The notes below the pieces were generated by a model that searched no databases, was not told the origin of the DNA, and saw only the letters and a list, made by a program, of their open reading frames with translations. A stretch of 64,000 nucleotides of DNA, from contig NC_051124.1 of NCBI RefSeq assembly GCF_014839805.1, positions 1,426,001-1,490,000 on the forward strand, given 5' to 3'. This DNA is from Manduca sexta (lineage: Eukaryota > Arthropoda > Insecta > Lepidoptera > Sphingidae). Position numbers and translations under genes: made by a program. Shown in pieces: positions 1-11,439 of this stretch; the first letter of the stretch is position 1, and the number at the start of each line of letters is the position of its first letter.

Positions 1-267
1 AAGTTGTGAACTCAATGTTAACTTTAATTAGATACCGTCTTATTTAGGGGAAAAGGTAATTAGGAAGAGGGAATCTTAATAAATTAGACATCTGTAAGCT
101 GGTCCTATCCCTCTTATTCAAATGATGAGAGGACCAATTCGCTCGCGAGATTTTAAGTGCCACGACTGTCCACGGGCGCTAGATGTTACTAACGAAAATG
201 GTTATTGAATCCACTGACCTTTCCGAACTTTGCTCATAGTTAAATATTTGTATCAACTTGGATAGCG

Positions 268-372
268 AGCACCGTTTCAAACAAGCCGGCATAATTGTAT
301 CGACTGGCGAGTGGTAACCACTTCTCGTCACTGCATCCTATTTCGCTCTTCATCAGGTACAGAGAAGTATCT
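268..372 (-). repeat. family G repeat, degraded fragment
   Basis: AAGCCGGCATAATTGTATCG, CTTCTCGTCACTGCATCCTA and CTTCATCAGGTACAGAG on the plus strand. Confidence 0.55.
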
Positions 373-447
373 TAAACGTGACTGTATATAAAAAAAAAAC
401 CCTACACAATAGTAGGTGTACAATGTACTTGATGGCAAAGTCAAAAC

Positions 448-625
448 ACTGTGAGCTTATTCTGCATAGGTCGAACCGTCAACAGCAAAAAACTTTAAAA
501 AATTGTAATTCATTTTAGTTTGATATTGTTACTTTGTTTTTTCGGATGTCCGTTCAGTGACTTCGAAGGCTGTAAAGTCTTCGAAAATCGAAAGAAAATG
601 ATTATATCAAAACTCGCGATAAAAT
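448..625 (+). mobile_element. degenerate Penelope-like 3' end fragment
   Basis: It aligns with 42236-42440 of the complete element: CACTGTGAGCTTATTCTGC, then GATATTGTTACTTTG, CGAAGGCTGTAAAGTCTTCG and CGCGATAAAAT. It is strongly diverged and carries no coding part. Confidence 0.7.
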
Positions 626-1674
626 AGTTTTTTCTCAAAATTTAGAAAATCAATATCTACTCAGACACTCGCAAATATAACCTATTTTATTTCATTCGAA
701 GAACTAACATTGACTAATAACAGGTAATACATTTGAATTATAAAGCTAAATACTTTTTGGAAGTGCGGTAAATACCGACAATAACTCTAGAGCCTTTGCA
801 TTATTCTGTGAATAGTACATTTAACTAAGTTTGACTTACTTCTGCTGCTTAGATTTTATTTTTCTGATATAATGTAATGTTTCTTTCATGAAAAAGAGGC
901 GATACGAATAAAAAAATGATATATTTTCCTCATTTTTATGGACAACTCATCCTTGACTAAAAAAATTACCAAAATTGTTTGCACAAAAGAGGCCTTCCTA
1001 AAACAGTTTCCCTGTACATCCAATAATTTTGGGATTCCCTCATACTGTCTTAGTTAAAAAAACACTCTGTATATGTTATATGATGCTCTATAGAACTCGT
1101 TAGCAAAGATATATTAAAAAGTAAAAAATACATTTAATAAGGTGAATACATTAACAGTAATGGAATAGAATCTCTATGTCTCAGCTGCAAAATCGATTAA
1201 ACTATCAAGTCGTTTATTTAAAGGCGATAATGGGTTGCTAATTAGGTTAGTTATAACCGTCGTGTTCCATAATAGTGTGGGTCGGTGGTGCGCTATTTTT
1301 TTCTATCAATATCTTTCACATACGTAAATAGAGGTGATATAATTTTATGTGTTTTAAATCGATATTAAAATTCTATTCTAAAATAAATTGAACGTTATTT
1401 TTTTAAAGGTAATTTTGATAACAAAGTTTAAATAATCGGTCATGCACAAAAACCATGGAGTTTCTTTTCATCGTGTATTTTCTCAACTTTTTTAATATTC
1501 AATTGACTTATTTTGGCAGGTTTTAAATGGCTTATTTTCAATCCACATTTGTATTACTGAGTAATTTACATTTTCCATAGAGAACTCGCTAGGATTTCAA
1601 AATCAGAAGATAAAATTTATATGAAGATCGAAAAATCAGTCAATTTTTATCGCTAACCTGAAAGTTTCACTTAC

Positions 1675-1884
1675 CTGTGTGTGTGAGTAGAACATGGAGA
1701 AGTTTGACACGATGACAGGCACTGGCAGTGCTATTGTCAGTACACCGGCCAGTGCACACAGGGCGCCCACGAACATGCCCAGATATGTCTTTGGCGCCAT
1801 GTCTCCGTACCCCACTGTAGTCATAGTGACGATCGCCCACCACAACCCTAGTGGAATGGACTTGAACTGATTGTCTGGGTTATC
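1675..1884 (-). CDS. Shawl: Shaw-class K+ channel exon: pore loop, selectivity filter, S6
   Basis: This 70-residue exon opens with [20 protein letters not shown]. The K+ selectivity filter TVGYGD is at residues 23-28. Then come APKTYLGM and S6 ([20 protein letters not shown]), with the PVP hinge at 54-56 and the Shaw-class ending [11 protein letters not shown]. The acceptor is ...TTTCCAG before GATAAC (AG at 1886-1885). The donor is CACACAG|GTAAGTG (GT at 1674-1673). Reading past the donor gives [12 protein letters not shown] and a stop, which is intron. The next exon, expected to open with a lysine/arginine-rich stretch, is not visible in 1-1674. The selectivity filter is intact, so nothing suggests a non-conducting subunit. 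Confidence 0.97.
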
Positions 1885-2069
1885 CTGGAAAGAAATAATT
1901 ATATTGGCCTTTTCTGTTAATTTTCGTTTTTTTACATCTACTCTACAGATTTTGTGTTCCGTTTTTCTTAGTTGAAAAAGTCTAATGATTTTTTAGTTAT
2001 AGCATCTAATTTTTTTTATAGGATTTTATATGCGTATGTGCACTTGTATGAAATATACAAACATTGTTT

Positions 2070-2276
2070 TTTATACGGGCACTGCATTGACCCGGTTCAC
2101 CTGATGGTAAGTGGAGTGGGGTCCAATAGAATGTCGACTGACGAGAGAGACCTCTCGACAGGCGCACAGTTATGCCGGTCTGACCACGACACTCATGGGC
2201 CACTATGGCGGGTTTTAACACTTTGAGTACGGTGAATCCGGACGAATATAAAATATATCCTGCCACCAGCATTTCA
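2070..2276 (+). repeat. family G repeat
   Basis: CACCTGATGGTAAGTGGAGT to AATATATCCTGCCACCAGC, with a short loss around the GGCCTGTTGGAACC part. Confidence 0.75.
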
Positions 2277-2617
2277 CATTGCAACTTACAGAACTATTAA
2301 AAATAGTATGTTTCCCACCCTTCTTAATTACCATCTCTTCTTGCACTGATATTAAGTTTAATAAATTACCCTCTAGTGAGTGCTCACACGAAAATATTTG
2401 AAGGTAATATTAGCACATTGCAAAAACAACGACGTAAAAGGCAAGTTTCATGGCGCTCAGCCAAATACTGCACCCATGCAGGTATTGCTCTGGTAATGTT
2501 CCAGCAAATGTCTTTTGATAATTAAATAAAGCCTGATTTACACTAAAACTTTCCTTTATTATGTAAGATTTGCTGTTGGTAGGATATTTTTTTTATCTGC
2601 TCGGATTACGATCACTG

Positions 2618-2745
2618 TATAAAAGGTGTTTAAGCTGGTTTTGTCGTGCTAAGTTGTCGCGTTTCGGGATCAGCCTGTGTATATCCGGTTCCAACAGGCC
2701 GGCATAATTGTGTCGACTGTCGAGGGGTAATCATCTCTCATAACT
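2618..2745 (-). repeat. family G repeat, inner part
   Basis: GTCGCGTTTCGGGATCAGCC, TCCGGTTCCAACAGGCCGGC and GAGGGGTAATCATCTCTCAT on the plus strand. Confidence 0.7.
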
Positions 2746-4469
2746 TAACTAAAGAAGGTACACAACGAGAGAAGGTAGTGGACAAAACATTAACAAAAAA
2801 TACTAATATAATTTATAAATAAAAATACCTTATAGTTTTGTGGCTGACTGTATATTACATCTCAGTCTTTCTGTTTCAGTTAAAAACATGAGTTTGCATA
2901 GTATAATCAAAGAACGTACTCTAATACACTGTGACAACATTTATTTTCGTGAACGTTGAAAGGGTCGATGTTATGTTCCAGAAGTTTCTTCCGCATTTCT
3001 TTTGATGTTTGATGCATTGTTTGTGAGGGGTCGCTTTTTTGAGGTGATTTTAGAAATTATTTGTTTTTCTTAACAACCTAGTGACGAGCTATGATTTGCA
3101 TTAACATACTGCCATTTTCAATAAACAATTGCATTTATTTGATCTATCTCAAAAATGGACTAATAATAACGATTTTTTTGACATACTTATAAATGGGCTA
3201 TCTTGATTGATTCATTCTCGAAATTGGATTGAAGATTGAGATTGGGATTGTTTATTGAAGACGGCTGATAGTCAATGGGCCAAGAAGTAGAAACAGTTTT
3301 TTTTTTCACAGTCACAGGACCTCACCGGAAAGTCTTTGACACACAAGGAGTAGTTACTTAAAGCTATTAAATTACTTTATTTCTGCTTATACCACACCAC
3401 TAGCTGGAACTTAATGAGGATAATGTTTAGTCCAAATAACCTAGTTATTAGTCAACTGTTAACGCTAATTATATGACTGACTAAAAGCATGTAACATAGC
3501 TAATATGGTATCAAATTCGCAATTATTTTAAATTACACTAACTAATATTCCGTCTCCACCATTATATAATCATTAAAAAGTAATTGTTAAAGTTTCTGTT
3601 CTTTGTTCATTAGGACCAAATTGCGTAAATAACGTCAGCGGCCATTTTGCGCGAGACAGACGCGCTAGTGTTACCCGCGCGGGACAAGGCATAGACATTA
3701 TAAACATATTGGTAATGTTAAATTAAAAAACTGTCGAACTGAAAAATCATTTTATACTAATGTAGAGCTGAAGTTATTTATGATTTTATATCACCTATCT
3801 CCAGAACTATTGTTTTGATTTTGATGATAATTTTATTAATTGCAACAGGCAATAACCTATCCTAACAGAGGTAACCCTAATCAACCAGATATGATGTCAG
3901 AATTAAATCGTAACCCAAAATACCAACTACCTGACCTTTAGACTCCGCGAGTTCCTACGCAGATCGGGTCATCAATGACTAATTTTTTATTTTAATTATT
4001 GTAAAATTAAGGCAAATTTTGTAACATACATGTTTCGTACCACCAACACCTCTGTCCGCGACTGATGGCTTTAGTCTTCCAAACGTCGTAAATAAAGCGA
4101 AATAAAACAATAACAAAAAATACCTTTATTTCGATACCATAAGAATAAGGAACTTCAGCAATATAAATTTTAATAGCATTTATCTCACCAAGAAGTTAAC
4201 ACCGTCTGCGCGACACCTAACAAAATCAATAATCACAATAACAAAACCAATGAATTCAAAAAACGAGGGAATATCGATGCAATTTAAAAAGCGATACTTC
4301 CAAAATCCACTATGAATAGTGATGAAGGCACAAAGTAACTGCATCCAGACGGAATCGACTGCCAATTAAATTTTACGCGACGTTTGGGCCCGTGTCATGC
4401 TTGAAATGAAAATTCCGCCGGCACCTGTACAGTGGAGGAAGCAGTGGGGCAAAGATTATTTTTGTTGAG
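2746..4469. other. intron, mostly unassigned
   Basis: No reading frame of note. 3085-3165 (TTTGATCTATCTCAAAAATG) is related in reverse to 46490-46600, a shared dispersed repeat of unknown class. 3630-3690 is a short CG-richer patch. Confidence 0.5.
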
Positions 4470-4795
4470 GTTTTTGATGGCTATTGAAAGTAAAACCATC
4501 CCAATTTTAATAGAGAAGATTGTTGAAAGTTTACGCAAGCCTTGGATCCTGTTAAACATTTAATTAAATCGGAACCCGAAAAGCCTTCAGCCAGACTTCA
4601 GAACACTGTGAGCTCATTCTGCGTAGATCGGACCGTCAAACAAAATCGTATAATTTTTACATGTAGGCAGATATTGTAACTTTGTCTTTTCGGATAACCA
4701 TTACCTTTGTCCGCCCCGTAACCATAAGGCTGCAGTCTTCAAAATGTCGGAAAATATTATAATATTATAAAACTGTGATACCATCCAAATAATAG
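4470..4795 (+). mobile_element. Penelope-like 3' fragment with end of coding region
   Basis: 4475-4565 matches the last codons of the element (GGCTATTGAAAGTAAAA..., then AAGCCTTGGATCC). 4565-4795 matches its pseudo-LTR (ATTAAATCGGAACCCGAAAA, GAGCTCATTCTGCGTAGATC). It lies just downstream of the LINE at 4943. Confidence 0.8.
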
Positions 4796-4942
4796 TATAA
4801 TTTTAAGTAGAAGAAAAGATGAATTGAAGTAAATTTACAATCCAACGATAATATTGCTGTCCCTTTCTCAAATACCTATATATCCTCTCTAACAGTTAGT
4901 TATCTATGATTTGTTACAGTAAGAGTAACAGTAATTTAAATT

Positions 4943-6925
4943 GTTATTTTTATTTATTTTTATTTATTGCACTTAATATACAAATGTATACAGGCGGACT
5001 TAATGCCAAAGGCATTCTCTACCAGTCAACCTTATGGTGGTGCAGAGATAATCAAGGTAGGTGCATCACGGTAATGTGACATTGAGAAAGAAGGTATATA
5101 TAAAATACCTATAATAACTATAAATATAATATAAGTAACATTGTAACTATCAAAACACATAAAATACATATTATAATTACATAAACATATACGTATAAAT
5201 ATACATATATACATAAGAATATAATGTAATATAATAAGTTAAGGTGGTGATTATTCCGCTTCATTCAGCAGTAACTGTCGAACTCTTTTTTTGAAGGCAA
5301 ACCGAGTGGTTGACGATCTGATTTCGGTTGGGAGTGAATTCCATAGAAGAATAGATTGGACAGCGAAAGAACAGTGAGTAAAGTCAGAGCTATGACGTGG
5401 GCATTTAAGGAGAAGATTGTTAGCTGAGCGAAGGTTCCTATCGTGACTATTACAGAGGTATTGGAAATTTGAAGATAAGTAAGTAGGAGGAGTAGGGGAG
5501 TTAAGAAAAGACAATAAAGTAGTTAGTGCTCGCAACGAACGCCGCTGACATATAGGCAGCTATTTAAGTTGTAGACGATAGGAAGAGATGTGATCAAATT
5601 TACGGAGATTAAACACAAATCGAATGCATTTATTTAGAAGTCGGTCTAGTTTGTTGAGTAAGTCTGCATTCAGATCAAAATAGCACACATCACCATAGTC
5701 GATTATAGGAAGGATTAAGGATTGCACCAGCAGAGTCTTGGTCTTGGGCGGGAGAAAGTTCTTCAGACGGTAAAGAGCACGAAGGGTACCGGTGACTTTC
5801 TGACAGACTGACGTTACCTGGGGCCTCCAGCTCAGGGTAGAATCGATATGCAGACCGAGATCTCGTACACTAGAGCTCCAAGGAATGATTGTACCGTTGA
5901 ATCTAACGGGTGGAATGATCGTATTATCCACCTTGCTGATCATCCTGGAACTACCTACAATAATGGCCTGACATTTCACAGGGTTCACGGATAAACCGAA
6001 ATTGTCGGACCAGGTTTTAATCTTAACTAAGTCCCTGTTCACCCTGTCAACGGCCGCGGATACGCTATCGACTCCATCCTGAGAATATATTTGCAAGTCA
6101 TCGGCATACAGGTGGTACGCACACTGAAGTTCTTGAGTTAAGAGATTGATAAATATTAAAAACAACAATGGGGAGAGTATGCCGCCTTGAGGGACTCCAG
6201 AGTTTATGTGGCACCAACTGGACGAGGAATCGCCAAGTCGCACCAACTGCTGGCATTCCTGAAGATAAGACGAGAACCAATCCAGAGCCGAAGGAGAGAT
6301 CAAGAGGTGGGAGAGGATGGCTAGAAGGATGTCGTGGCTGACGGTACCAAAGGCGTTCGAGAAGTCAACCAAGGCCAATACAGTGACCTTGGTGTCCTCC
6401 ATGCCCGCCCAAATATCGCCAGTCACTTTGAGTAGCGCAGTTGTAGTGCTGTGACCATGTCTGAAACCGGATTGCAGTGGGCACAACAGGTTGTTCAGGT
6501 GCACAAACTCAGACAATTGTTTATGTGCACAAGCCTCAAGCACTTTGGAGAGGAAAGGAAGAATGGATATAGGACGGAAATCTTTCGCATGGGAAGGGTT
6601 AGGAATTTTCGGAAGAGGAATCACAATGGCTTTCCGCCACAGAGATGGGAATATGCCAGAGGAAAGGGAGCCATTAATAATGTCCGAAATGGCTGGGAGT
6701 AGGTGATCCAGGATAGGGATTATCATTCGACGACTGATGTTATCGCAGCCAGTCGCATTGGATTTAATGGAAAGGATTACCTTTTTGATGTCACCCATCG
6801 AAACTGGAGAAAACTGAAAATGGTTGATATTAGGCCTAGGGAGACCGTCTAAGAAACCAATGGTGCGACGCTTGGTTTGGTGATCAGTCAGGGTAGATGA
6901 AGAGAAATGACGATTAAAACTTTGT
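4943..6925 (-). mobile_element. 5'-truncated CR1/Jockey-type LINE, about 2 kb
   Basis: The element includes the reverse-transcriptase frame (5251-6920) and a 3' UTR that on the minus strand reads GACTGGTAGAGAATGCC and ends in a TAAATAAAAATAAA-type tail at 4943-4969, a 3' end I know from moth LINEs. The endonuclease half is missing. The reading frame can be followed upstream of the first methionine (6798) through NRHFSSSTLTDHQ to a stop near 6925, which I take as the truncation point. The element lies in the last visible channel intron, in the same orientation as the gene. Confidence 0.85.
5251..6920 (-). pseudogene. LINE reverse transcriptase, interrupted by one in-frame TAG
   Basis: Numbering from the methionine at 6798: DFRPISILPFLSKVLE at about 73-88, the first catalytic-aspartate block ALVDFSNAF at 142-150, GVPQGGILSPLLFLIFINLL at 201-220, and the catalytic YADD box at 231-234 (HLYADDLQIY). 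The thumb and C-terminal part follow. At 5560-5562 a TAG stop falls where related elements carry tryptophan in a L-x-WLPI motif. The same frame continues without a shift from 5559 to 5251 and ends at RVRQLLLNEAE. The RT core itself is intact, so this single nonsense change and the 5' truncation are the only obvious lesions. Assignment to CR1/Jockey is by motif style and the 3' end only. Confidence 0.85.
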
Positions 6926-7174
6926 TACTATCAGTAAAGACTGGTCGATGGTATCGGCACTCAAAATTACTTCAACAAAGTCCATTTTTATGAGCGAAAG
7001 TAATTCATCATCAAATGCAGTTCGTATATTTTGCTATACAACAACGTACAACAATTTATCAAGTGACCAACCTCAACGGAAATTTAATGGAGTTGTCACA
7101 CCGAGTTATTTTAACCAACCACCAGCGTAAATTCATTTGAATATTGTTAAGGTGCATTTACATTGACCGTGTTA

Positions 7175-7200
7175 AGCGCATACAAAATTATGTATGCGCT
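7175..7200. repeat. 10-bp perfect hairpin
   Basis: AGCGCATACA (7175-7184), loop AAATTA, TGTATGCGCT (7191-7200). Confidence 0.6.
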
Positions 7201-7439
7201 CATTTTCATACAAATTTCATGTGTACGTTATTTATAGGGTTCATTTTTAACTGGTTTTATGAAGCTGAAATTGCGGAGTACAAAATAAAATCGGAATAAA
7301 ACGGAATTTTGTGTTTGATGCTTAAATAAGCGCATGGACTATTTATAGATTTATAAAATTGGGCAGTGGGAATTATATGACAAAAAAAAAAGATGATCGC
7401 AAGCATTAAACAAAGAAATAGAAATTACGCTTTTATTCA

Positions 7440-7660
7440 AGAAAGGGTAGGCAAAGATGCAATTAGGACACCCAATTTTCGCTAAATGCTTTTCGTCCCA
7501 TGATATGGTAGGAGGTGAGCTTATCGCCACATCGGGCACACACTCCGGATTCTGAGCTGAAACTCCGTAAAAAAACGGCAGTTAGCTCAAACTGGGATTT
7601 ACACCCAGTACCTCAAACAGTGTCGTACCGCACACACAATACAACTACATCACCGAGCAT
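7440..7660 (-). mobile_element. SINE family B, degraded
   Basis: GGTGAGCTTATCGCCACATC, GGGCACACACTCCGGATTCT and CACAATACAACTACATCACC, in reverse, keep the order of family B. It ends 26 nt below the S3-S5 exon donor. Confidence 0.6.
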
Positions 7661-7685
7661 ATTGAAGTATTTGAAAAAGACTCAC

Positions 7686-8000
7686 CTGCGATTTCTCAGC
7701 ATAATACACCAAACTGGCAAATATCACGATACCGAGCACCAGAAAAAATACGAGGAGCGTCAACTCCTTAGCCGACGCCTTGAACGTGTGCACCAAGATC
7801 TTCAACCCTGGACTGTGCCTCGTCAGCTTGAACAGCCTGAGGATCTTGATGATGGAGATGAACTCTAGGATGTCAGCTTTCTCTACGTACTGCTTCACCA
7901 CTGTCAGTTCCACCACGACATCCATGTAGAAACTCAGTGTTGCTATAAAATCTATGATGTTTACTGGAGATTTGACGAACTCTATTATGTTTGGGGCTAC
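7686..8000 (-). CDS. Shawl: Shaw-class K+ channel exon: S3, S4 voltage sensor, S5
   Basis: This 105-residue exon carries S3 at about residues 11-32 ([20 protein letters not shown]), S4 at about 42-69, the S4-S5 linker [10 protein letters not shown] at 71-80 and S5 at 81-102 ([20 protein letters not shown]). S4 has only four spaced basic residues, K52, R55, K58 and R61, in the run [13 protein letters not shown]. The first arginines found in other Kv classes are replaced by hydrophobic residues, as is known for Shaw. The acceptor is ...TTGTTCCAG before GTAGCC (AG at 8002-8001). The donor is TCGCAG|GTGAGT (GT at 7685-7684). Both borders are phase 0. A plus-strand open frame at 7515-7868 partly overlaps this exon and is an antisense shadow. 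Confidence 0.96.
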
Positions 8001-8084
8001 CTGGAACAAAGAAATGTTTTAGTTAGGTAAGATATTTCTTTGCTTTCATTTCTAATACAGCAAAACCTTTAGAGTTGGATTATA

Positions 8085-8396
8085 ATATCAACCCTGTATT
8101 TACTGTCCCACAGCTAGGTACGGGCCTCCTCTACTACTAAGAGGGATTTAGTCCACCACGCTGGTCTAGAGCGGATTGGTAGACTCCAAATATACTCAAA
8201 TACTTGGAGAATTTTTCAGGTATGCAGGTTTCCTCGCGGTGTTTTTCTTCACCGTTAAAGCAAGCGATAATTCACAAAGTATACACACGTAAATTTAGAA
8301 AAGTCAGAGGTGCGTGCCTTTGTGTTTTGAACCTGGGAACATTCATCACAGTAGTCCGTTCCACTACCAACTAGACGATCGTCGCTTGTTTTAAAG
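8085..8396 (-). mobile_element. SINE family A, full length, diverged
   Basis: The minus-strand head AGCGACGATCGTCTAGTTGG is changed from the consensus GCGGCGATAGCCTAGTTGG. The body is recognisable throughout. It starts 85 nt upstream (transcript sense) of the S3-S5 exon acceptor. Confidence 0.72.
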
Positions 8397-8434
8397 TTGG
8401 ATTAAAAACTATTGAATGATACAACAGTCGGTAC

Positions 8435-8575
8435 GTTACATGGTTCCAAACAAGCCTGTATAATTGTATAATATAATAAATTTCTCAACTGGCGACAATC
8501 ACCTCTTTTAAGTCGACAGTCTATTTAAGCCCCACTTTACTTATCATCAAGTGCAGTGGGATCATTTTACCGTGT
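8435..8575 (-). repeat. family G repeat, degraded
   Basis: GGTTCCAAACAAGCCTGTAT, CCACTTTACTTATCATCAAG and TGGGATCATTTTACCGTG on the plus strand. A second piece lies at 8778-8865 on the other side of a MITE. Confidence 0.55.
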
Positions 8576-8615
8576 AAAAAGAGCAGGCCGAGTACTAGTA
8601 CTAGTACATCCACAC

Positions 8616-8775
8616 CAGTGGCGAAAGGTCCAAATAACCTGATTCTTGTCAACTTCCCTTTCGTAGCTTATGTAATATCTAATTTTCATTGGAGCGATTT
8701 GTAGACCGCATATACGCATATTAGTAGTACCTATATGTTGTGAGGTTTCCTTTCGAAAATGTCACTCTACCACTG
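8616..8775 (+). mobile_element. MITE family E
   Basis: Begins CAGTGGCGAAAGGTCC and ends in CCACTG, a short inverted terminus. The interior has CATTGGAGCGATTTGTAGAC and ATACGCATATTAGTAGTACC. Five copies occur in the window, all in plus orientation. The CAGTGGCG end hints at a hAT-type non-autonomous element but I did not confirm 8-bp target duplications. Confidence 0.65.
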
Positions 8776-8777
8776 GT

Positions 8778-8865
8778 AATCATCTCTCGTCAGTTGACAT
8801 TACCTGTACCCTACCCCACTTATCATCAGGTGTACTGGATTCACTTTGCCGTACTGATATAAGAA
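8778..8865 (-). repeat. family G repeat, 5' fragment
   Basis: AATCATCTCTCGTCAGTTGA and CTTATCATCAGGTGTACTGG on the plus strand. Confidence 0.55.
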
Positions 8866-10129
8866 ATACGTTACTTATACTTCACAGTTAGTCACAGCTC
8901 TATCATTTTTAAATACAAATAATTAAGAGTACTTTTAAAAACAGATATAAAATGACGCGCAAAGCCGTAAGAATAGGAAAAATCTGTTGAAAGGTGATTT
9001 GCCGCAGAAATGCTAAAGAGATCCCATTTCAAAGGCACTTATTGTTCCCAGATGAGCGCTGCTTTGCTTTATAATTTATTTGAGCTTTAGCCTCTTCAAC
9101 TATATAGTGGGGAGATCTCATAAAATGTTATGGGGCGGTAAAAAGTGAAAAGTTATTTAGTATTTATTTTTAATGAAACTGGAAAGAAAGGCGACATGCT
9201 GGCATATTTGTAAAGAGTATGGATCGACTCGACCGGGGTAATGCCGCTGTCTTACAGAAATCGAATGTGAAGTTCCATTTTTTAATGCAATTGAATGAAG
9301 AGATAAGCATGCCGTTCATGTAAGTGGGGAGTGATACGATTGCCTATAACCAATAGCAACAACATACAGAATTTTGAAATACCAAGTACTGCGTAGCACT
9401 CTACTGCGTTAGTCATCCATGTCTCAACATGTCTCGAGATTCAAAGTTATTACTATGGCTACAATTTTCTTCCAGCACTTTTGACTACCAATTTATAGTT
9501 ATCAATTTAGAAGTTGGTGAAGATATTTTTCAAAACACTTATGAAACATTGAACGGATTAAAGTTTGGCATATAGACGTTTCTTTAGCGATCAAGGTACT
9601 TATAATACTTTATGATTCAAGTTGTTGGATGATGTTTCTACTGTTTATGGGCGGTCGTATAACTTATCATCAGGCAAACGGCAAGCTCGTCTCATCATTC
9701 GTAGCAATAAAAAAACTACATGTATTTAAAAAGCCGTGAAATAGAGATGTGTTTGAAAAATACTAAGCGGAATATATCAAGTTATCTATCTATCCAACTT
9801 ATTCTGAAACAGTAAGTGGGAGTCACTTCACGCTACACGCAAATTTATCAAAGCATAATCCTGCTATACCGTATAAACGTCAGCTATACTAGTCATCGCT
9901 GTAAAGTGCACTCTAACGTATTCACAGAGCATACATATTTGCATGTTATATGCGCCAGGTATTGCCAGACGGATGTGTTTTATTGATCAGGAATGCTCCA
10001 GAACTGCTTTTGGAAATATCAATATTGGTTTTGTGTAAAGGAACTTTTGAGGAAATGTTACTTGTCGACTATAAACATGACCAAATATAAAAGTCACTCT
10101 AAAACCAACTACTTCATAATAATAACCTT
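8866..10129. other. intron, unassigned except the family D piece
   Basis: The phrase CGCTGTCTTACAGAAATCGA and AATGTGAAGTTCC (9246-9280) returns as CTGTCTTACAAAAAACCAAT at 19390, so a dispersed repeat of unknown type is present. No gene seen. Confidence 0.45.
9610..9711 (-). repeat. family D repeat, 5' fragment
   Basis: TGATTCAAGTTGTTGGATGA, CTGTTTATGGGCGGTCGTAT and CGGCAAGCTCGTCTCATCAT, in reverse. Confidence 0.65.
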
Positions 10130-10405
10130 ATATTATAACGTAGGTGTTTCTCAGGTGAAATACTTTTCCCGCTACAAAAGCCCCTAAAACACTACTCCAG
10201 CGCCATCTATTTCAAAACTAGATTAAAAAATCCATTACTTTCCATGGGAACATATTACCAGGATTAAAAATATGACCATGTGTTACTCCAGAAATAGGTC
10301 TATCCGTTTGCCAAATTTCATCCAAATCCATACAGATAATTCTGTGCTTACGTCTTACAAACATCCAAACATTTTTACAAACTTTCGCTTTATAATATTA
10401 GCAGG
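10130..10405 (+). repeat. insect dispersed repeat of RTE 3'-end type
   Basis: Contains CTCCAGCGCCATCTATTTC, CCAAATTTCATCCAAATCCA and TTACAAACATCCAAACATTT, ending CTTTATAATATTAGCAGGAT. This is a widespread lepidopteran retroelement tail. A shorter piece is at 47608-47690. Confidence 0.5.
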
Positions 10406-10542
10406 ATCTATAAAATACTATCCTTCTGTCGAGTTCGGGCCACTTTCACTACTGAGAGGATTAGGGATTAATTAACGATGAAGAAAATATCATCAGAAAC
10501 CTTTTATCATTCTATTTATAACCTCAATTCGATAAGGTCAGC

Positions 10543-10745
10543 TCTGTATTATATATTATCCCACAGCTAGGCACGGGTTTCCTCTACTACTGAGAGGAAT
10601 TAGGCCTTAGTCCACCACGCTGGCCTAGTTCGGATTGATAGACTTCACACACCCTCAAAATTCCTACGGAGAACTTCTCAGGTATGCAGGTTTCACGATG
10701 TTTTCCTGCACCATTAAAGAAAGCGACAATTCACAAAGAATTCGA
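10543..10745 (-). mobile_element. SINE family A, head missing
   Basis: Contains GAGAGGAATTAGGCCTTAGT, CCACCACGCTGGCCTAGTTC and GAACTTCTCAGGTATGCAGG; similarity stops at ACAATTCACAAAGAATTCG before the tRNA-like head. Confidence 0.7.
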
Positions 10746-11039
10746 TTCGATTACGTGCGTCAAATACCTGAACATCGGTTCGTGCGCCAACTGCTCCTAA
10801 TGGGTAACCAACCAGAGTTAATTCAAAGATTCCCGCGTCCGAACACGCTGCGGCCAATTATTGTCGGATTTTAGGAACACGACAAAGGAGCTGCAGTGAC
10901 ACGCGCTGTCGAAACTGTACCCAAGACTTGTAGACGCGGATAGCTTAACGTTCTCGCTCTATAGAATATCATACCCCAAATAGCTCGTCGGCAAATGCTC
11001 GTCGGCATGAATACAGCGCGTGTAACAACCGCGTGATCG

Positions 11040-11100
11040 ATATTGCCTGACTGCCGGTAACCATCCCTCGTCAGTCAACATTCTATTGAATCCAAAGAGT
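11040..11100 (-). repeat. family G repeat, short fragment
   Basis: GGTAACCATCCCTCGTCAGT then CAACATTCTATTGAATCC on the plus strand. Confidence 0.5.
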
Positions 11101-11439
11101 TATAATATTATATAGAGTGGACATTGGGAAGGTTTCCATACAAAAGTATTGCGCTCATGTGATAAACTTAATCTACCGTGAAATAGCAAAACATCATATT
11201 TTTTCCATATCATAATTTAATATGACGAAATTTTAAAGGCCGAAATATCCATGATTATTAATTATTTTTACGTTTTTCTTTCAACTGCGAGAACTAATCA
11301 CTAACTAGACGTGAATTTAAATTCTTTACTTGCCAATACTTGTTTAGTTACCCAGATTAAAGGTGAAACAAAATGTATGAAAATGGACCTTGAGGTATCG
11401 CCTTAATGCAAATATTAGCATATTTTCTGTAAATATTTA

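Larger units (their letters stand above)
1..1674. other. intron sequence downstream of the pore exon
   Basis: Apart from the family G piece (268-372) and Penelope remnant (448-625) this is AT-rich sequence with no gene. No exon for the channel C-terminus was found on the minus strand. Confidence 0.6.

Noticed and set aside
1..1674. C-terminal exon of the channel
   Set aside because: No minus-strand acceptor followed by the expected lysine/arginine-rich stretch could be found.
7515..7868. 117-codon plus-strand open frame
   Set aside because: It covers part of the S3-S5 exon in antisense and a degraded SINE; no protein features of its own.
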